A model generated the notes under the pieces. The model was not told the origin of the DNA and searched no databases. It saw only the letters and a program-made list of their open reading frames with translations. A program made the translations under genes and the position numbers. A stretch of DNA of 16,719 bases from Acidobacteriota bacterium. GTDB taxonomy: Bacteria; Acidobacteriota; Terriglobia; Acidiferrales; UBA7541. Numbering within the stretch: the first letter of the stretch is position 1; every line of letters starts with the position of its first letter. Positions 1 to 7,360 of this stretch are shown here, piece by piece. The DNA lies in NCBI GenBank assembly GCA_003131985.1, contig PKWH01000207.1, positions 345-17,063 on the forward strand, read 5' to 3'.

Positions 1-423
1 GCGTCAGGAACCGAAACGATTCTCTTCGTGGAAGACGAACAGGGTGTGCGTGAGTTGGTCCGCGAATATTTATCGGCCTGCGGATACTCCGTTCTCGAAG
101 CTTCGGATGGAATTCAGGCGCTCGAAATCGCGGCCATGCATCCGGGCGCCATCCAGCTCTTAATCACCGATGTTGTGATGCCTCGCCTCAGCGGCCGCCA
201 GCTCGCAACCCAAATTTCTTCCGCGCGGCGCGGTCTGAAGGTCCTATACATTTCCGGCTACACGGACGACAGCGTATTTCGTCACGGTGTGCTGGAAGGC
301 GGTATGGAATTCCTGCAAAAGCCCTTCAACTTGAAGGCTCTGGCCCAGAAGATTCGCGAAATTTTGGACGGTCAGACGGCCCCATCGGTGCTTGGCGGCC
401 ATTCTAAGAACGATCGAGATTAG
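1..423 (+). CDS. Receiver (REC) domain, C-terminal part of a truncated response regulator or hybrid histidine kinase
   Basis: The reading frame is open to the left edge of the window, so the N-terminus is missing. The visible 140 residues make one full CheY-like receiver domain: the acidic pair ED at residues 11-12, the phospho-acceptor Asp57 in the stretch LLITDVVMP, the switch Ser85 region (YISGYTDD) and the conserved Lys107 in LQKPF. The first residues (GTETILFVEDEQ) look like the linker that joins a kinase ATPase domain to a C-terminal receiver in hybrid histidine kinases. A hybrid kinase is therefore more likely than a stand-alone regulator; this is inference. About 18 unstructured residues follow the domain, and no output domain is present. 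A GTG at 28 lies inside the first beta strand and is not a credible start. The family relays phosphate from His to Asp in the cytoplasm. Confidence 0.88.
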   Translation, partial: ASGTETILFVEDEQGVRELVREYLSACGYSVLEASDGIQALEIAAMHPGAIQLLITDVVMPRLSGRQLATQISSARRGLKVLYISGYTDDSVFRHGVLEGGMEFLQKPFNLKALAQKIREILDGQTAPSVLGGHSKNDRD

Positions 424-516
424 AACTAGAGTCCAGGCGCGATCCGAGCACGATCTCTTAGCGGCTAAAAATCCTCTATAACCGGTTTTCTGGAATCGCT
501 ACCCTGAGTTTCGAAG

Positions 517-786
517 CTAAATCAGAAAAACGCTTTGGCCCGTAAGCTCAAATCTTTTTCGGCAGCGAATATTTCGGCAGGCCACCATGTTGTCGACGCG
601 AACCATATAGGAACGCGCCTTCGCAAATTTCGCGCGATCCTCCTCGTTCCCACCCGGAGGCACTTGCGCCTTCTTCGTGCGTACCATATAGCGCACCGGA
701 TACGCGTTTTCCTGGCGGCAGTGAACGCACACCAGCGTCACCTGCTTGGTTTCTTCCTTTTCATCGTAATACCTTTTTTCATCCAT
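517..786 (-). CDS. Small zinc-ribbon-like protein of unknown function
   Basis: An 89-residue protein with an acidic and basic N-terminus, then CVHC near residue 20 and CRNIRC near residue 70. These two cysteine pairs (C-x2-C and C-x4-C) are about 50 residues apart, as in a zinc ribbon. The middle is rich in Lys, Arg and Ala. No enzyme motif is visible and I do not recognise the family. The start is an ATG with a weak GGGCGG-type ribosome site upstream. The gene lies 22 bases downstream of the decayed polysaccharide deacetylase end on the same strand, so it may once have been the second gene of that operon. Coding is supported by the paired cysteines. A plus-strand frame over the same bases has no recognisable features. 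Confidence 0.65.
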   Translation of the reverse strand: MDEKRYYDEKEETKQVTLVCVHCRQENAYPVRYMVRTKKAQVPPGGNEEDRAKFAKARSYMVRVDNMVACRNIRCRKRFELTGQSVFLI

Positions 787-808
787 CGCTCAGCCCGCCC
801 ATGATTTC

Positions 809-976
809 CTAAGTCCCTTTCAAGCCTACGCAGCGCAAACCCGCATCTTTCCAGCGCGGCAGCCAGTACGCAACCGTTTCCAGCGTATGGCGACGGTCTC
901 CGCTGGCCTTCCGATGATCGCCATCGTGCAGCAAAACGATATCGCCACCCTGCACGCCGCGCAAGTACTTAGTGTT
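809..976 (-). pseudogene. C-terminal remnant of a polysaccharide deacetylase (NodB/CE4 family)
   Basis: Reading the minus strand from about 976 down to the TAG at 809-811 gives about 55 residues that look like the end of a CE4 deacetylase. They contain GGDIVLLHDGDHR, matching the family's conserved G-D-I-V-L-L-H-D segment with its late catalytic His, then HTLETVAYWLPRWKDAGLR, matching the closing helix and strand. The frame has a stop at 1025-1027 and no ATG. The barrel with the metal-binding Asp and His-x3-His is absent. It is therefore a fragment, not a working enzyme. The homology appears to stop near 976, just before the promoter and start of the plus-strand membrane gene, so a deletion or insertion junction probably lies between about 976 and 1019. 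The family removes acetyl groups from peptidoglycan, chitin-like or other exported sugars. Confidence 0.72.
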
Positions 977-990
977 TTCGCCAGACGTTC

Positions 991-999
991 TGTTACGAT
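991..999 (+). promoter_or_regulatory. Extended -10 promoter element for the membrane protein at 1019
   Basis: TGTTACGAT fits an extended -10 (TG, one base, then TACGAT). No good -35 is seen 16-18 bases upstream. A transcript would begin near 1006 and give a leader of about 13 bases. The same arrangement, TG-T-TAGAAT, stands in front of the gene at 12558, which supports the reading. Confidence 0.4.
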
Positions 1000-1018
1000 T
1001 CCGCCGAGATGCCGCAGA

Positions 1019-1654
1019 ATGGCCTCACCTGCTCCAACCCGCGATCGCGTTCCGGCTTGGCTGCGATGGACCGCCCTCCTCTGGCTGTTCGTTTGGGTTC
1101 CCGCTTACTGGCATACTTGGGGCCCCGCAAATTTCCTGCATCTGTGCGACGTTGCCGTATTTCTAACTTGCATTGGCCTTTGGAGCAATAATTCGCTTCT
1201 GCTCTCCAGCCAGGCCGTTGGATCCCTTCTGATCGACGCCGTCTGGGCACTCGACGCCGCCTCGAGATTTTTTGCCGGCCGCCATCTCATCGGCGGCACC
1301 GAATACCTCTTCGACCCAAACTTCCCGCTGTGGGTGCGCCTGCTCTCGCTATTTCACGTACTCATGCCCTTCCTGCTTCTTTGGGCCTTGCATCGAACTG
1401 GATACGACCGCCGCGGTTGGATTACGCAATGCCTCATCGTGGTTCCCATCGTTGTGTTGTCGAGGTTCGCCTCCACTCCCGAGACGAATATCAACTTCGT
1501 TTACACCGATCCTTTTTTCCACCGCGCTTGGGGTCCGGCTCCCTTGCACCTCGCCGCAGTGATTGTCTTTCTGATATTTGTGGCCTATCTGCCTATACAC
1601 TTGCTCCTCAAGCGTCTGTTCCCGCCTCCGCAAAATTCTGCAATTTTCTCGTAA
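1019..1654 (+). CDS. Multi-pass integral membrane protein of unknown function
   Basis: A 211-residue protein with about six hydrophobic segments, at roughly residues 14-32, 38-55, 60-80, 105-125, 137-150 and 170-195. The tail is basic (LLLKRLF) and probably cytoplasmic. Between the last two segments is the polar stretch TNINFVYTDPFFHRAWG, rich in aromatic residues, which may be a functional loop. I do not recognise the family. The frame stays open upstream to a possible ATG at 887. I reject that start because the extra 44 residues lie antisense to the recognisable deacetylase fragment and do not look like a protein end. The ATG at 1019 follows an extended -10 and opens with a normal short cytoplasmic N-terminus (MASPAPTRDR). 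The gene converges with the sigma-54 regulator to its right. Confidence 0.75.
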   Translation: MASPAPTRDRVPAWLRWTALLWLFVWVPAYWHTWGPANFLHLCDVAVFLTCIGLWSNNSLLLSSQAVGSLLIDAVWALDAASRFFAGRHLIGGTEYLFDPNFPLWVRLLSLFHVLMPFLLLWALHRTGYDRRGWITQCLIVVPIVVLSRFASTPETNINFVYTDPFFHRAWGPAPLHLAAVIVFLIFVAYLPIHLLLKRLFPPPQNSAIFS

Positions 1655-1733
1655 TGTTGCCGTGCTTGTATTTGGGCCAGCCCCTTAGACACCGGAAGTC
1701 GGATGGATTCATTCTTGAAGTAGATCGATCGGC

Positions 1734-3125
1734 TTACGTTTCTGATCGAATCGCGCGAAGGTCAATTCCAAGCTGCTGGCATTTCTTATAAAGGTGGCTA
1801 CGCTCGAGCCCGAGCGCTTTAGCCGTATTCGTCATGTGATTGTGATTCCGCTTGAGCTCCGCAAGCAGCGTCTCGCGTTCGAAGTTCTCCACACGCTGGC
1901 TCAGAACCCCGGTCATAAACGCCGCCGGCCTGCTAAAGCTTCCTCCACTTCCCTGGTCCGCCGCGGGCAAAGCCCGCATGACCGTAGCCGCTTCTACCAC
2001 GTCTCCGTCAGCAAGCAGCAGCACGCGTTCCACGACGTTGCGCAGTTCCCGCACATTTCCCGGCCAGGGATAGCGCTCGAGTTCCGCAATCGCATCCGGT
2101 GAGAAAGCTTTTGGCTTCCAGTTGTTCTGTTCGCTTAACTGGCAAACGAAATGTTCCGCAAGCGCCCGAATATCTTCCCGGCGATCCCGCAGCGCCGGAA
2201 CCAAAATCGGAAACACAAACACCCGATGGTACAAATCCTCGCGAAATGTTCCTTGTCGCACGTGTTCTTCCAAATTGCGATGGGTCGCCACAACGATCCG
2301 CACGTCCACGCTGATCGGTTTGTCGCCGCCGATCCGCTCCATCTCTCCTCCTTCCAGCACGCGCAAGAGCTTGGCCTGCATCGTGATTGGCATATCCCCG
2401 ATTTCGTCAAGAAACAACGTCCCGCGGTGCGCCTGCTCGAATTTCCCGGTGTGCCTCCCAGCCGCGCCGGTGAATGAACCCTTCTCGTGCCCGAACAACT
2501 CCGTCTCCACCAGCTCCGACGGAATCGCAGCGCAATTTAACGATACAAACGGCCCTCCGCGGCGCGCGCTTTTCTCGTGCAGAGTGCGCGCGATCAATTC
2601 CTTGCCCGTTCCCGTCTCCCCGCGAATGCACACGCGCGTTTCGCTCGCTGCCACATGCTCCACTTGCGCCATCACTTCGCGCATCGCCGCGCTGGCCCAA
2701 ACTATATGGTGCCGGCCCAACCTCCGCTTTAAGTCCCGATTCTCTGTCTCCAAACGCTTCAAGTGCAGCGCGTTTTCCACCGTCAACAGCAGCTTGTCGG
2801 TCGAGATCGGTTTCTCCAGAAAATCGCTGGCTCCCAACCGCGTTGCCTTCACCGCCATTTCGATCGACGCCTGCCCGGACATCATCACAATCGGAGATTC
2901 CACTCCGGCATTCTTCAAATCTTCCAGCAACGCGATTCCGTCTCGCCCCGGCATCACCACATCCGAAAGAATCAGATCGAATCGCTCAGCCTTCGCGAGT
3001 TCCACTGCTCTCGCCGCGTTGTCGCACACGCTTGCTTCATGTCCCGCCAGACGAAATGCACGCGCCAGCGACGCGAGGGTGTTCGCGTCGTCATCAATAA
3101 TTAGGATATGAGCTTTCGCCGGCAC
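1734..3125 (-). CDS. Sigma-54-dependent response regulator, NtrC/NtrX class
   Basis: A 463-residue regulator with the full three-domain layout. Residues 1-120 are a receiver with D11-D13, phospho-acceptor Asp55 (LILSDVVMP) and Lys near 104 (FLEKP). About 140-380 is an AAA+ domain with Walker A GETGTGKE, the sigma-54 contact loop GSFTGA (the common Ser form of GAFTGA), Walker B TLFLDEIGD and an arginine-finger region. The C-terminus is a Fis-type helix-turn-helix (TNTAKALGLERSHLYKKCQQLG). When phosphorylated it should form a ring, hydrolyse ATP and open sigma-54 promoters. It starts with GTG only 6 bases after the kinase stop, so it is translated with its partner kinase. I saw no convincing -24/-12 promoter in the window, so the target genes are unknown. 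NtrX-like is preferred over NtrC proper because the kinase is NtrY-like. Confidence 0.95.
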   Translation of the reverse strand: MPAKAHILIIDDDANTLASLARAFRLAGHEASVCDNAARAVELAKAERFDLILSDVVMPGRDGIALLEDLKNAGVESPIVMMSGQASIEMAVKATRLGASDFLEKPISTDKLLLTVENALHLKRLETENRDLKRRLGRHHIVWASAAMREVMAQVEHVAASETRVCIRGETGTGKELIARTLHEKSARRGGPFVSLNCAAIPSELVETELFGHEKGSFTGAAGRHTGKFEQAHRGTLFLDEIGDMPITMQAKLLRVLEGGEMERIGGDKPISVDVRIVVATHRNLEEHVRQGTFREDLYHRVFVFPILVPALRDRREDIRALAEHFVCQLSEQNNWKPKAFSPDAIAELERYPWPGNVRELRNVVERVLLLADGDVVEAATVMRALPAADQGSGGSFSRPAAFMTGVLSQRVENFERETLLAELKRNHNHMTNTAKALGLERSHLYKKCQQLGIDLRAIRSET

Positions 3126-3131
3126 GGCCGT

Positions 3132-4964
3132 TTATGCCTCTTCTTTTTCTTCTTCGATCACAACGGGCGCCGCTTGATGACGTGGTGGTCTGGTAGGAAG
3201 TTCGACGTGGAACGCGGTACCCACTCCCGTTTCGCTCTCGACGGAGATCCGCCCGCCGTGATCCGCCACGATCGCCTGCACAATCGCGAGCCCGAGCCCC
3301 GTGCCATGCTGCTTCGTCGTGTAGTACGGAGTAAAAATTCGCTCGGTCTCTTCGGGAGTCAACCCCGTGCCCGTATCAGAAACCTCTAAATGAACGTCGC
3401 CGTCGCCGTCCGACGTCCGCAACATCAGAACGCCCCCTGCAGGCATGGCGTCCATCGCGTTCAAAATAAGATTCTCCACCGCGCGGCGCAACAGCGTCGC
3501 GTCAGCTTGAATCTTCGGCAGATTTTCCGCTAAATGCAATTCAGGAGTGATCGGCGGTCGCCCCACCGCGCTGAATTGCGCCTCAAAAAGTTTCTCCACG
3601 TTCCGAACGACGTCGTTCAAATCCACGGTCGCTAATTCCGGCTGCGGCATCTTCGCGAAATCGCTGAACCGGCCAACGATGGCTTTCAGATTCTCAATCT
3701 CGGAAAGTAAAATGCCGGTGGATTCACGGAAAACTTCTTCAAATTGTTCGGGATTCTGGCTGCTCGCCCTCTGCAGGTTTTCCACCGTAGTCTGCAATGG
3801 AAACAGCGGATTCTTCAGCTCGTGCGCCAGACGCCGCGCCACTTCGCGCCATGCCGCCACACGCTCAGCCTGTATCAGCCGCTCGCGCTGGTCCACCAAC
3901 TGCTGTGTCATCTGATTGAACGACTGGGCAAGCTGCCCCACTTCGTCGCGTCCGCGCACCACCACCCGCGTATTCCAATTTCCTTCGGCCACCTCGCGCG
4001 CCCCGACCGCAAGCTTCTGCACTGGACGCGTCACCCGCGCCGCCGCCCACCAGCTCAACAACAATCCGAAAAGCAGGCCTATCGCCGCTACTCCGATCGC
4101 CAGCCATAAAATATGCCGTTCGAGTGTCACCACGCCGCGCTGTGAATTCCCTATCAGCAACACGCCCAGTAATTCGTTCTGCCGTCCGAGTTGCGGAATC
4201 ACATGAAACATCTCCGCGCTTGCCGCATCAAAGGTCCAATCAATTTTCGCCGTCTGCACGCTCGGCTGCGTTCGCTCTCGCTCGATGATGGGCTCGAATC
4301 GCTCCGCTTCGTTTACAGGTCCTGTGCTATCGATCAGGTTCGCCGGCTCGAACTTGGGATCGAGGTTCAGATAAAGCAACGCCCGCGTGTTGGACGGAAG
4401 CACAAGGGAAGCCAGAAACTCTTTGCCCAGCCGTTCGCCGCCGACCACAAACAAATCTTTGTCGCCCACGCGCACCGTCGCCACTGCCATCAGCGCCAGC
4501 GCCGGACCATCCTGCGTATCTAACTTCGTCAAAAACGACCCACGTGACGCCCAATCTTCTTTCTGCGTCACCCATTCCATTTTGTAACCAAACCGCGCCG
4601 ACCATTCCGCGGAGGAAATGATCGAACCGTCCGTCCCCACAAAGTCGAGGAAGTTGAGCTGATGCGATTGCGCCACGCCTTTCGCGTCATTTACGTACAC
4701 GGAAATGTCCGCATTTGGCCGGCTAAGGTCTATCGCCATCCGTACAGTGGGCTCTGCATCGGCGATTCCCTGCACGCGATTCAAAACATCGATCCCTCGC
4801 CGTTCGAACTCTTTTTGGAATTGCAACACCAGCGCGTCCGTGTGCTCCCGATCTAGCTCCTCGAAAGCGTGGCGCGTCACTACCGTCACGCCCGCGGTAA
4901 CCAGTCCCACGGACAGCAGCAGCGCCAGCAAGAAGTTCACCAACAGCTTTGAACGAAACGTCAC
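3132..4964 (-). CDS. NtrY-like membrane sensor histidine kinase
   Basis: A 610-residue sensor kinase. TM1 is at about residues 5-30, followed by an extracytoplasmic sensor region of about 250 residues, TM2 at about 283-307, and HAMP to about 340. The H-box is REVARRLAHELKNPLFPLQ with phospho-His381. The ATPase domain has the N-box NLILNAMDAM, DTGTGL, FTPYYTTK and GTGLGLAI. WREVARRLAHELKNP is typical of NtrY-like kinases. The C-terminus ends in a short Glu-rich tail. I chose the GTG at 4964 because AGAGGA stands 5-8 bases upstream and the protein then opens with TFRSKLLVN, a normal kinase start. A TTG at 5030 would add 22 Cys- and Arg-rich residues and has no ribosome site. The partner regulator follows after 6 bases, and the solute-binding gene ends 69 bases upstream. 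Confidence 0.95.
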   Translation of the reverse strand: MTFRSKLLVNFLLALLLSVGLVTAGVTVVTRHAFEELDREHTDALVLQFQKEFERRGIDVLNRVQGIADAEPTVRMAIDLSRPNADISVYVNDAKGVAQSHQLNFLDFVGTDGSIISSAEWSARFGYKMEWVTQKEDWASRGSFLTKLDTQDGPALALMAVATVRVGDKDLFVVGGERLGKEFLASLVLPSNTRALLYLNLDPKFEPANLIDSTGPVNEAERFEPIIERERTQPSVQTAKIDWTFDAASAEMFHVIPQLGRQNELLGVLLIGNSQRGVVTLERHILWLAIGVAAIGLLFGLLLSWWAAARVTRPVQKLAVGAREVAEGNWNTRVVVRGRDEVGQLAQSFNQMTQQLVDQRERLIQAERVAAWREVARRLAHELKNPLFPLQTTVENLQRASSQNPEQFEEVFRESTGILLSEIENLKAIVGRFSDFAKMPQPELATVDLNDVVRNVEKLFEAQFSAVGRPPITPELHLAENLPKIQADATLLRRAVENLILNAMDAMPAGGVLMLRTSDGDGDVHLEVSDTGTGLTPEETERIFTPYYTTKQHGTGLGLAIVQAIVADHGGRISVESETGVGTAFHVELPTRPPRHQAAPVVIEEEKEEA

Positions 4965-4983
4965 GATTCCTCTTCTCAAATAC

Positions 4984-5003
4984 CACAGACATTTTCGTCT
5001 GTG
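4984..5003. promoter_or_regulatory. Perfect inverted repeat between the solute-binding protein and kinase genes
   Basis: CACAGAC, a 6-base spacer and GTCTGTG form a perfect 7-bp inverted repeat. It sits about 20 bases upstream of the kinase start in the only sizeable gap of this gene string. There is no run of T after it on the transcribed strand, so it is a poor intrinsic terminator. It could be an RNA hairpin that sets relative expression of the two genes, or a binding site for a dimeric regulator. Function is inferred only from symmetry and position. Confidence 0.4.
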
Positions 5004-5033
5004 CTTGTCACAACAAATTTCCTGGGCCAACTG

Positions 5034-6230
5034 CTAATGCGTTTCAGTCATCGAATCTAGCCACACATCCGCGAGCGGCCAACTTTCGCCTGCCGCTGGC
5101 TGCTTCCAATCGCGTACCCGCGCGCTCAATCCATACACTTGCGGCATCCAAACCAGCGGCACCACCCGTCCACCACTTACGATGCTGCGCTCGTCATTAT
5201 AAATGTCCTCTGACGACGCATTTTCTGGAAGCGGACTGGCCTCAATCCCGCCCAGCGGCCTCAGCACATCAATAAAGGCTGCGAGCGCGACGCGCGGCAT
5301 CGGCGACGGCATTCGCAAACGAATCAGCCGCGCATCCACATGAATCGTATCACCGCGCACTGCCTCGCTCCCGGCGTGCGCAGATGGCGGACCCGCGTTC
5401 GGCATCGCTCGCGACACTAACGAAATCCCCGCCTCTTTCGCGTTCACCACGATTCGCTCCGCCACGCTCTGCTCCAGCGTATCAGCGGAATCATATCCCA
5501 ACACCAACTTCGGTGACGGCGAGATTTGCGACCAGATTTCTTTCGCGCCGCGGGCATCCGTCTCCGTCGGAAAAAGAAATGCCGTCCCGCTGGACCATTG
5601 CGGCAAAAGCCCGCCGGCCGGCTCGCCTTCTTTCTGCAAAATGAAATTTACAATCGCCGCGCGATCGATGCACCGCGCAATCGCCTCTCGCGCCCGCGCA
5701 TTCTCCGTCGCCGTGCGGCCCTTAAGAAAAACCAGCGCAAGCAATTCGTTCGGCTGCGATGCGCTCACCCGCACGCCACGATCTGTCGCCTGCCGCGCCA
5801 GCTCCGCCGGAATCTGCGCAAAGTCCGCCTTGTTCAGTTCCAGGTCCAGCAAGCGCTCGTGCGTGGATCGCCCCATCTGAACCTCGATGGAATCCACGAA
5901 CGGCCTGCCCGCACGATAATCTTCATTGGCCGCAAACACCGCGCTCTTCCCTGCCTCCCACGCCGACAAGCGAAACGCTCCGCTCCCCGCCGCGCCAGCA
6001 AACGTTCCATCCTCGCTGCGCCGGTCGTATAGCAACTCATCCAGCTCGTCTTTCGCGTCCGCTTCTTCCGGGTTCGCGGCCGCTACCGACGGATCGAGCG
6101 ATTTCACAATCGCCCCGATTTCCACACGCAGCGTTCCGCCATACCGCGGCCGCCGCGCAGGACGCAACGGCGCAGCCCCAGCCAGCACCAAACTAATCGC
6201 CGCAAGAAACAGAAACAATCGAAGCTTCAT
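5034..6230 (-). CDS. Shortened family-5 extracellular solute-binding protein
   Basis: A 398-residue secreted protein. Residues 1-20 are a signal peptide (MKLRLFLFLAAISLVLAGAA) with no lipobox Cys, so it is probably free in the periplasm. Hallmarks of the DppA/OppA family follow: RRPRYGGTLRV at 27-36, SLDP at 44, then GSGAFRLSAWEAGKSAVFAANEDYRAGRPFVDSI from 82, and AREAIARCIDRAAIVN near 190. In normal members about 130 residues separate the YGGTLRV and G-G-P/A-F-R-L motifs; here there are about 46, so most of the extra N-terminal lobe (domain Ib of OppA) is missing. The whole protein is shorter than the usual 500-550. The start is the ATG at 6230, preceded by GGGAG; it overlaps the end of the upstream gene by 38 bases, implying translational coupling. 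No ABC permease or ATPase gene is in the window, so a sensory or scavenging role beside the kinase is plausible. Confidence 0.82.
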   Translation of the reverse strand: MKLRLFLFLAAISLVLAGAAPLRPARRPRYGGTLRVEIGAIVKSLDPSVAAANPEEADAKDELDELLYDRRSEDGTFAGAAGSGAFRLSAWEAGKSAVFAANEDYRAGRPFVDSIEVQMGRSTHERLLDLELNKADFAQIPAELARQATDRGVRVSASQPNELLALVFLKGRTATENARAREAIARCIDRAAIVNFILQKEGEPAGGLLPQWSSGTAFLFPTETDARGAKEIWSQISPSPKLVLGYDSADTLEQSVAERIVVNAKEAGISLVSRAMPNAGPPSAHAGSEAVRGDTIHVDARLIRLRMPSPMPRVALAAFIDVLRPLGGIEASPLPENASSEDIYNDERSIVSGGRVVPLVWMPQVYGLSARVRDWKQPAAGESWPLADVWLDSMTETH

Positions 6231-7260
6231 ACGCTCCCATCTGCAGATTCCGCGAAACCACCCGCGCCGATTTGCCATCCTCCGAAGCCCACAACGCCAG
6301 AATAGGCCCTGGAAATTTCAGGGGCGGTCCACTAACCACAGCTTCATGACCCTTCAATTCGTAAACCTGGATCTCGTCGGGCTGCGTCCAATCCCCCGGC
6401 CCGGAAACCAACGTAAGCGGCCCGATTCCACAAACGGGCGCCAGAGCAGCATAGCTATCGACTGTGCGTTCTTGCATTACGATGGGGTTAGTTATGAATG
6501 CCGCATCCTGAGTCGCCGCCGCGCCGGCGCACGTCACGGTTTCAGGATGCTGAAAATTTCCCGAGCACTCCACATCTGGCAATTCAGCTTTCCCGGCCGG
6601 CAGATTGATTCGGCCGCTCACGTCCCGCTCCACCGGCCGCGCACGCCCGATAGCAACTGCTCGAGTTAATTGCCACTCCCCGGACCGATATTCATAAAAT
6701 GAAAGCTTGTCAGGTTCGAGTATGACGAGAATCGAGCCCCGATCGGTCGCAGCTTCCGACACCAAGCCAAAATCAAGAATTTTCCCGGCCTGCTCCCAAA
6801 TCGCCTTTCGCTGCAAGGTGATCGAGGGCCCCGCCGAGGTCGAGTTCTTAACCATGTCCCGCGCAGCTGAAACCATCACCGCTTCGCGCGTGTCGCCGCG
6901 ACGAATCTCGGCGACCCAAACATAATCGTCAGCGGATTCGGAAAGCGTAAGTTGCAATTGTGCGTCGGACGGCGCCTTTTCCGTAATCCGGAACTTCCGC
7001 GCCGCCAGGTCGGCAACGAGCTCCTCGCGAAGACCGGCGACATCCGTACCACTGAGCGAAGAAATGTTCTTCACATTGAGCGAAAATGTCTTTGCAGGTT
7101 TTGCCGCAGCCGCGATTTTGTCAGCGAGCGAGTCCAAAGCTTTGTTCCAATCAGGGGGAATCTGCAACGCCGACTGCGCCCGTGAAGGCCCGCCTGTGAG
7201 CGCGAGTAACGTTAGGACGATGGTTGCTAGCAGGAAAAAGAGTCGAGGAAGGCGCCGCAT
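6193..7260 (-). CDS. Secreted protein of unknown family, first gene of the sensor operon
   Basis: A 355-residue protein with a signal peptide at residues 1-28 (MRRLPRLFFLLATIVLTLLA, cut likely after SRA). The first half (about 35-170) has alternating helix and strand character, with a segment FSLNVKNISSLSGTDVAGLREELVADLAARKFRI that resembles the outline of TolB-N/CsgG/FlgO-like nucleation domains. This is a shape resemblance only. The second half has repeated short beta segments and ends with FPGPILALWASEDGKSARVVSRN, reminiscent of beta-propeller blades. Cysteines appear only in the C-terminal half. The ATG at 7260 is preferred to a TTG at 7281 because it directly opens a clean signal peptide. 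The gene overlaps the solute-binding protein by 38 bases, which ties the two functions together. I do not assign an activity. Confidence 0.7.
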   Translation of the reverse strand: MRRLPRLFFLLATIVLTLLALTGGPSRAQSALQIPPDWNKALDSLADKIAAAAKPAKTFSLNVKNISSLSGTDVAGLREELVADLAARKFRITEKAPSDAQLQLTLSESADDYVWVAEIRRGDTREAVMVSAARDMVKNSTSAGPSITLQRKAIWEQAGKILDFGLVSEAATDRGSILVILEPDKLSFYEYRSGEWQLTRAVAIGRARPVERDVSGRINLPAGKAELPDVECSGNFQHPETVTCAGAAATQDAAFITNPIVMQERTVDSYAALAPVCGIGPLTLVSGPGDWTQPDEIQVYELKGHEAVVSGPPLKFPGPILALWASEDGKSARVVSRNLQMGAYEASIVSVSCGD

Positions 7261-7295
7261 CGGCTTGTGCCATTTGCACAAAGCGTTGAACCGCC

Positions 7296-7325
7296 ATCAT
7301 AGCACACCTCAAAAATCCTTCCCAA
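7296..7325 (-). promoter_or_regulatory. Candidate promoter of the secreted protein / solute-binding / two-component operon
   Basis: On the minus strand, TTGGGA (7325-7320), an 18-base spacer and TATGAT (7301-7296) make a sigma-70-like promoter. The -10 is extended (TGCTATGAT). The transcript would start near 7289, about 30 bases before the ATG. The -35 lies inside the perfect inverted repeat at 7323-7339. Confidence 0.5.
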
Positions 7326-7339
7326 GTTGCAACAACTTG
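7323..7339. promoter_or_regulatory. Perfect inverted repeat overlapping the operon -35, possible operator or terminator stem
   Basis: CAAGTTG, CAA, CAACTTG is a perfect 7-bp inverted repeat with a 3-base centre. It overlaps the candidate -35 of the downstream operon, a typical position for a repressor operator. Alternatively it is the stem of a weak terminator for the SPFH gene, since GGATTTTTG follows it on the minus strand. Both readings are inference. Confidence 0.4.
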
Positions 7340-7360
7340 AAGGCGTCATCAGCTTAGCCT

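Noticed and set aside
424..516. Terminator or small RNA between the receiver-domain gene and the zinc-ribbon gene
   Set aside because: Only short imperfect complementarity is present; nothing I can support.
887..1018. Upstream extension of the membrane protein to an ATG at 887
   Set aside because: The added 44 residues lie antisense to the recognisable deacetylase fragment. A promoter-like extended -10 lies between 887 and 1019, and the start at 1019 gives a normal N-terminus.
2122..3111. 329-residue plus-strand ORF
   Set aside because: Antisense to the sigma-54 regulator, which carries every expected motif; Ser/Arg-rich shadow frame.
4965..5030. TTG start at 5030 for the sensor kinase
   Set aside because: It has no ribosome site and adds an unusual Cys/Arg-rich peptide that runs through a perfect hairpin. 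The GTG at 4964 has AGAGGA at good spacing.
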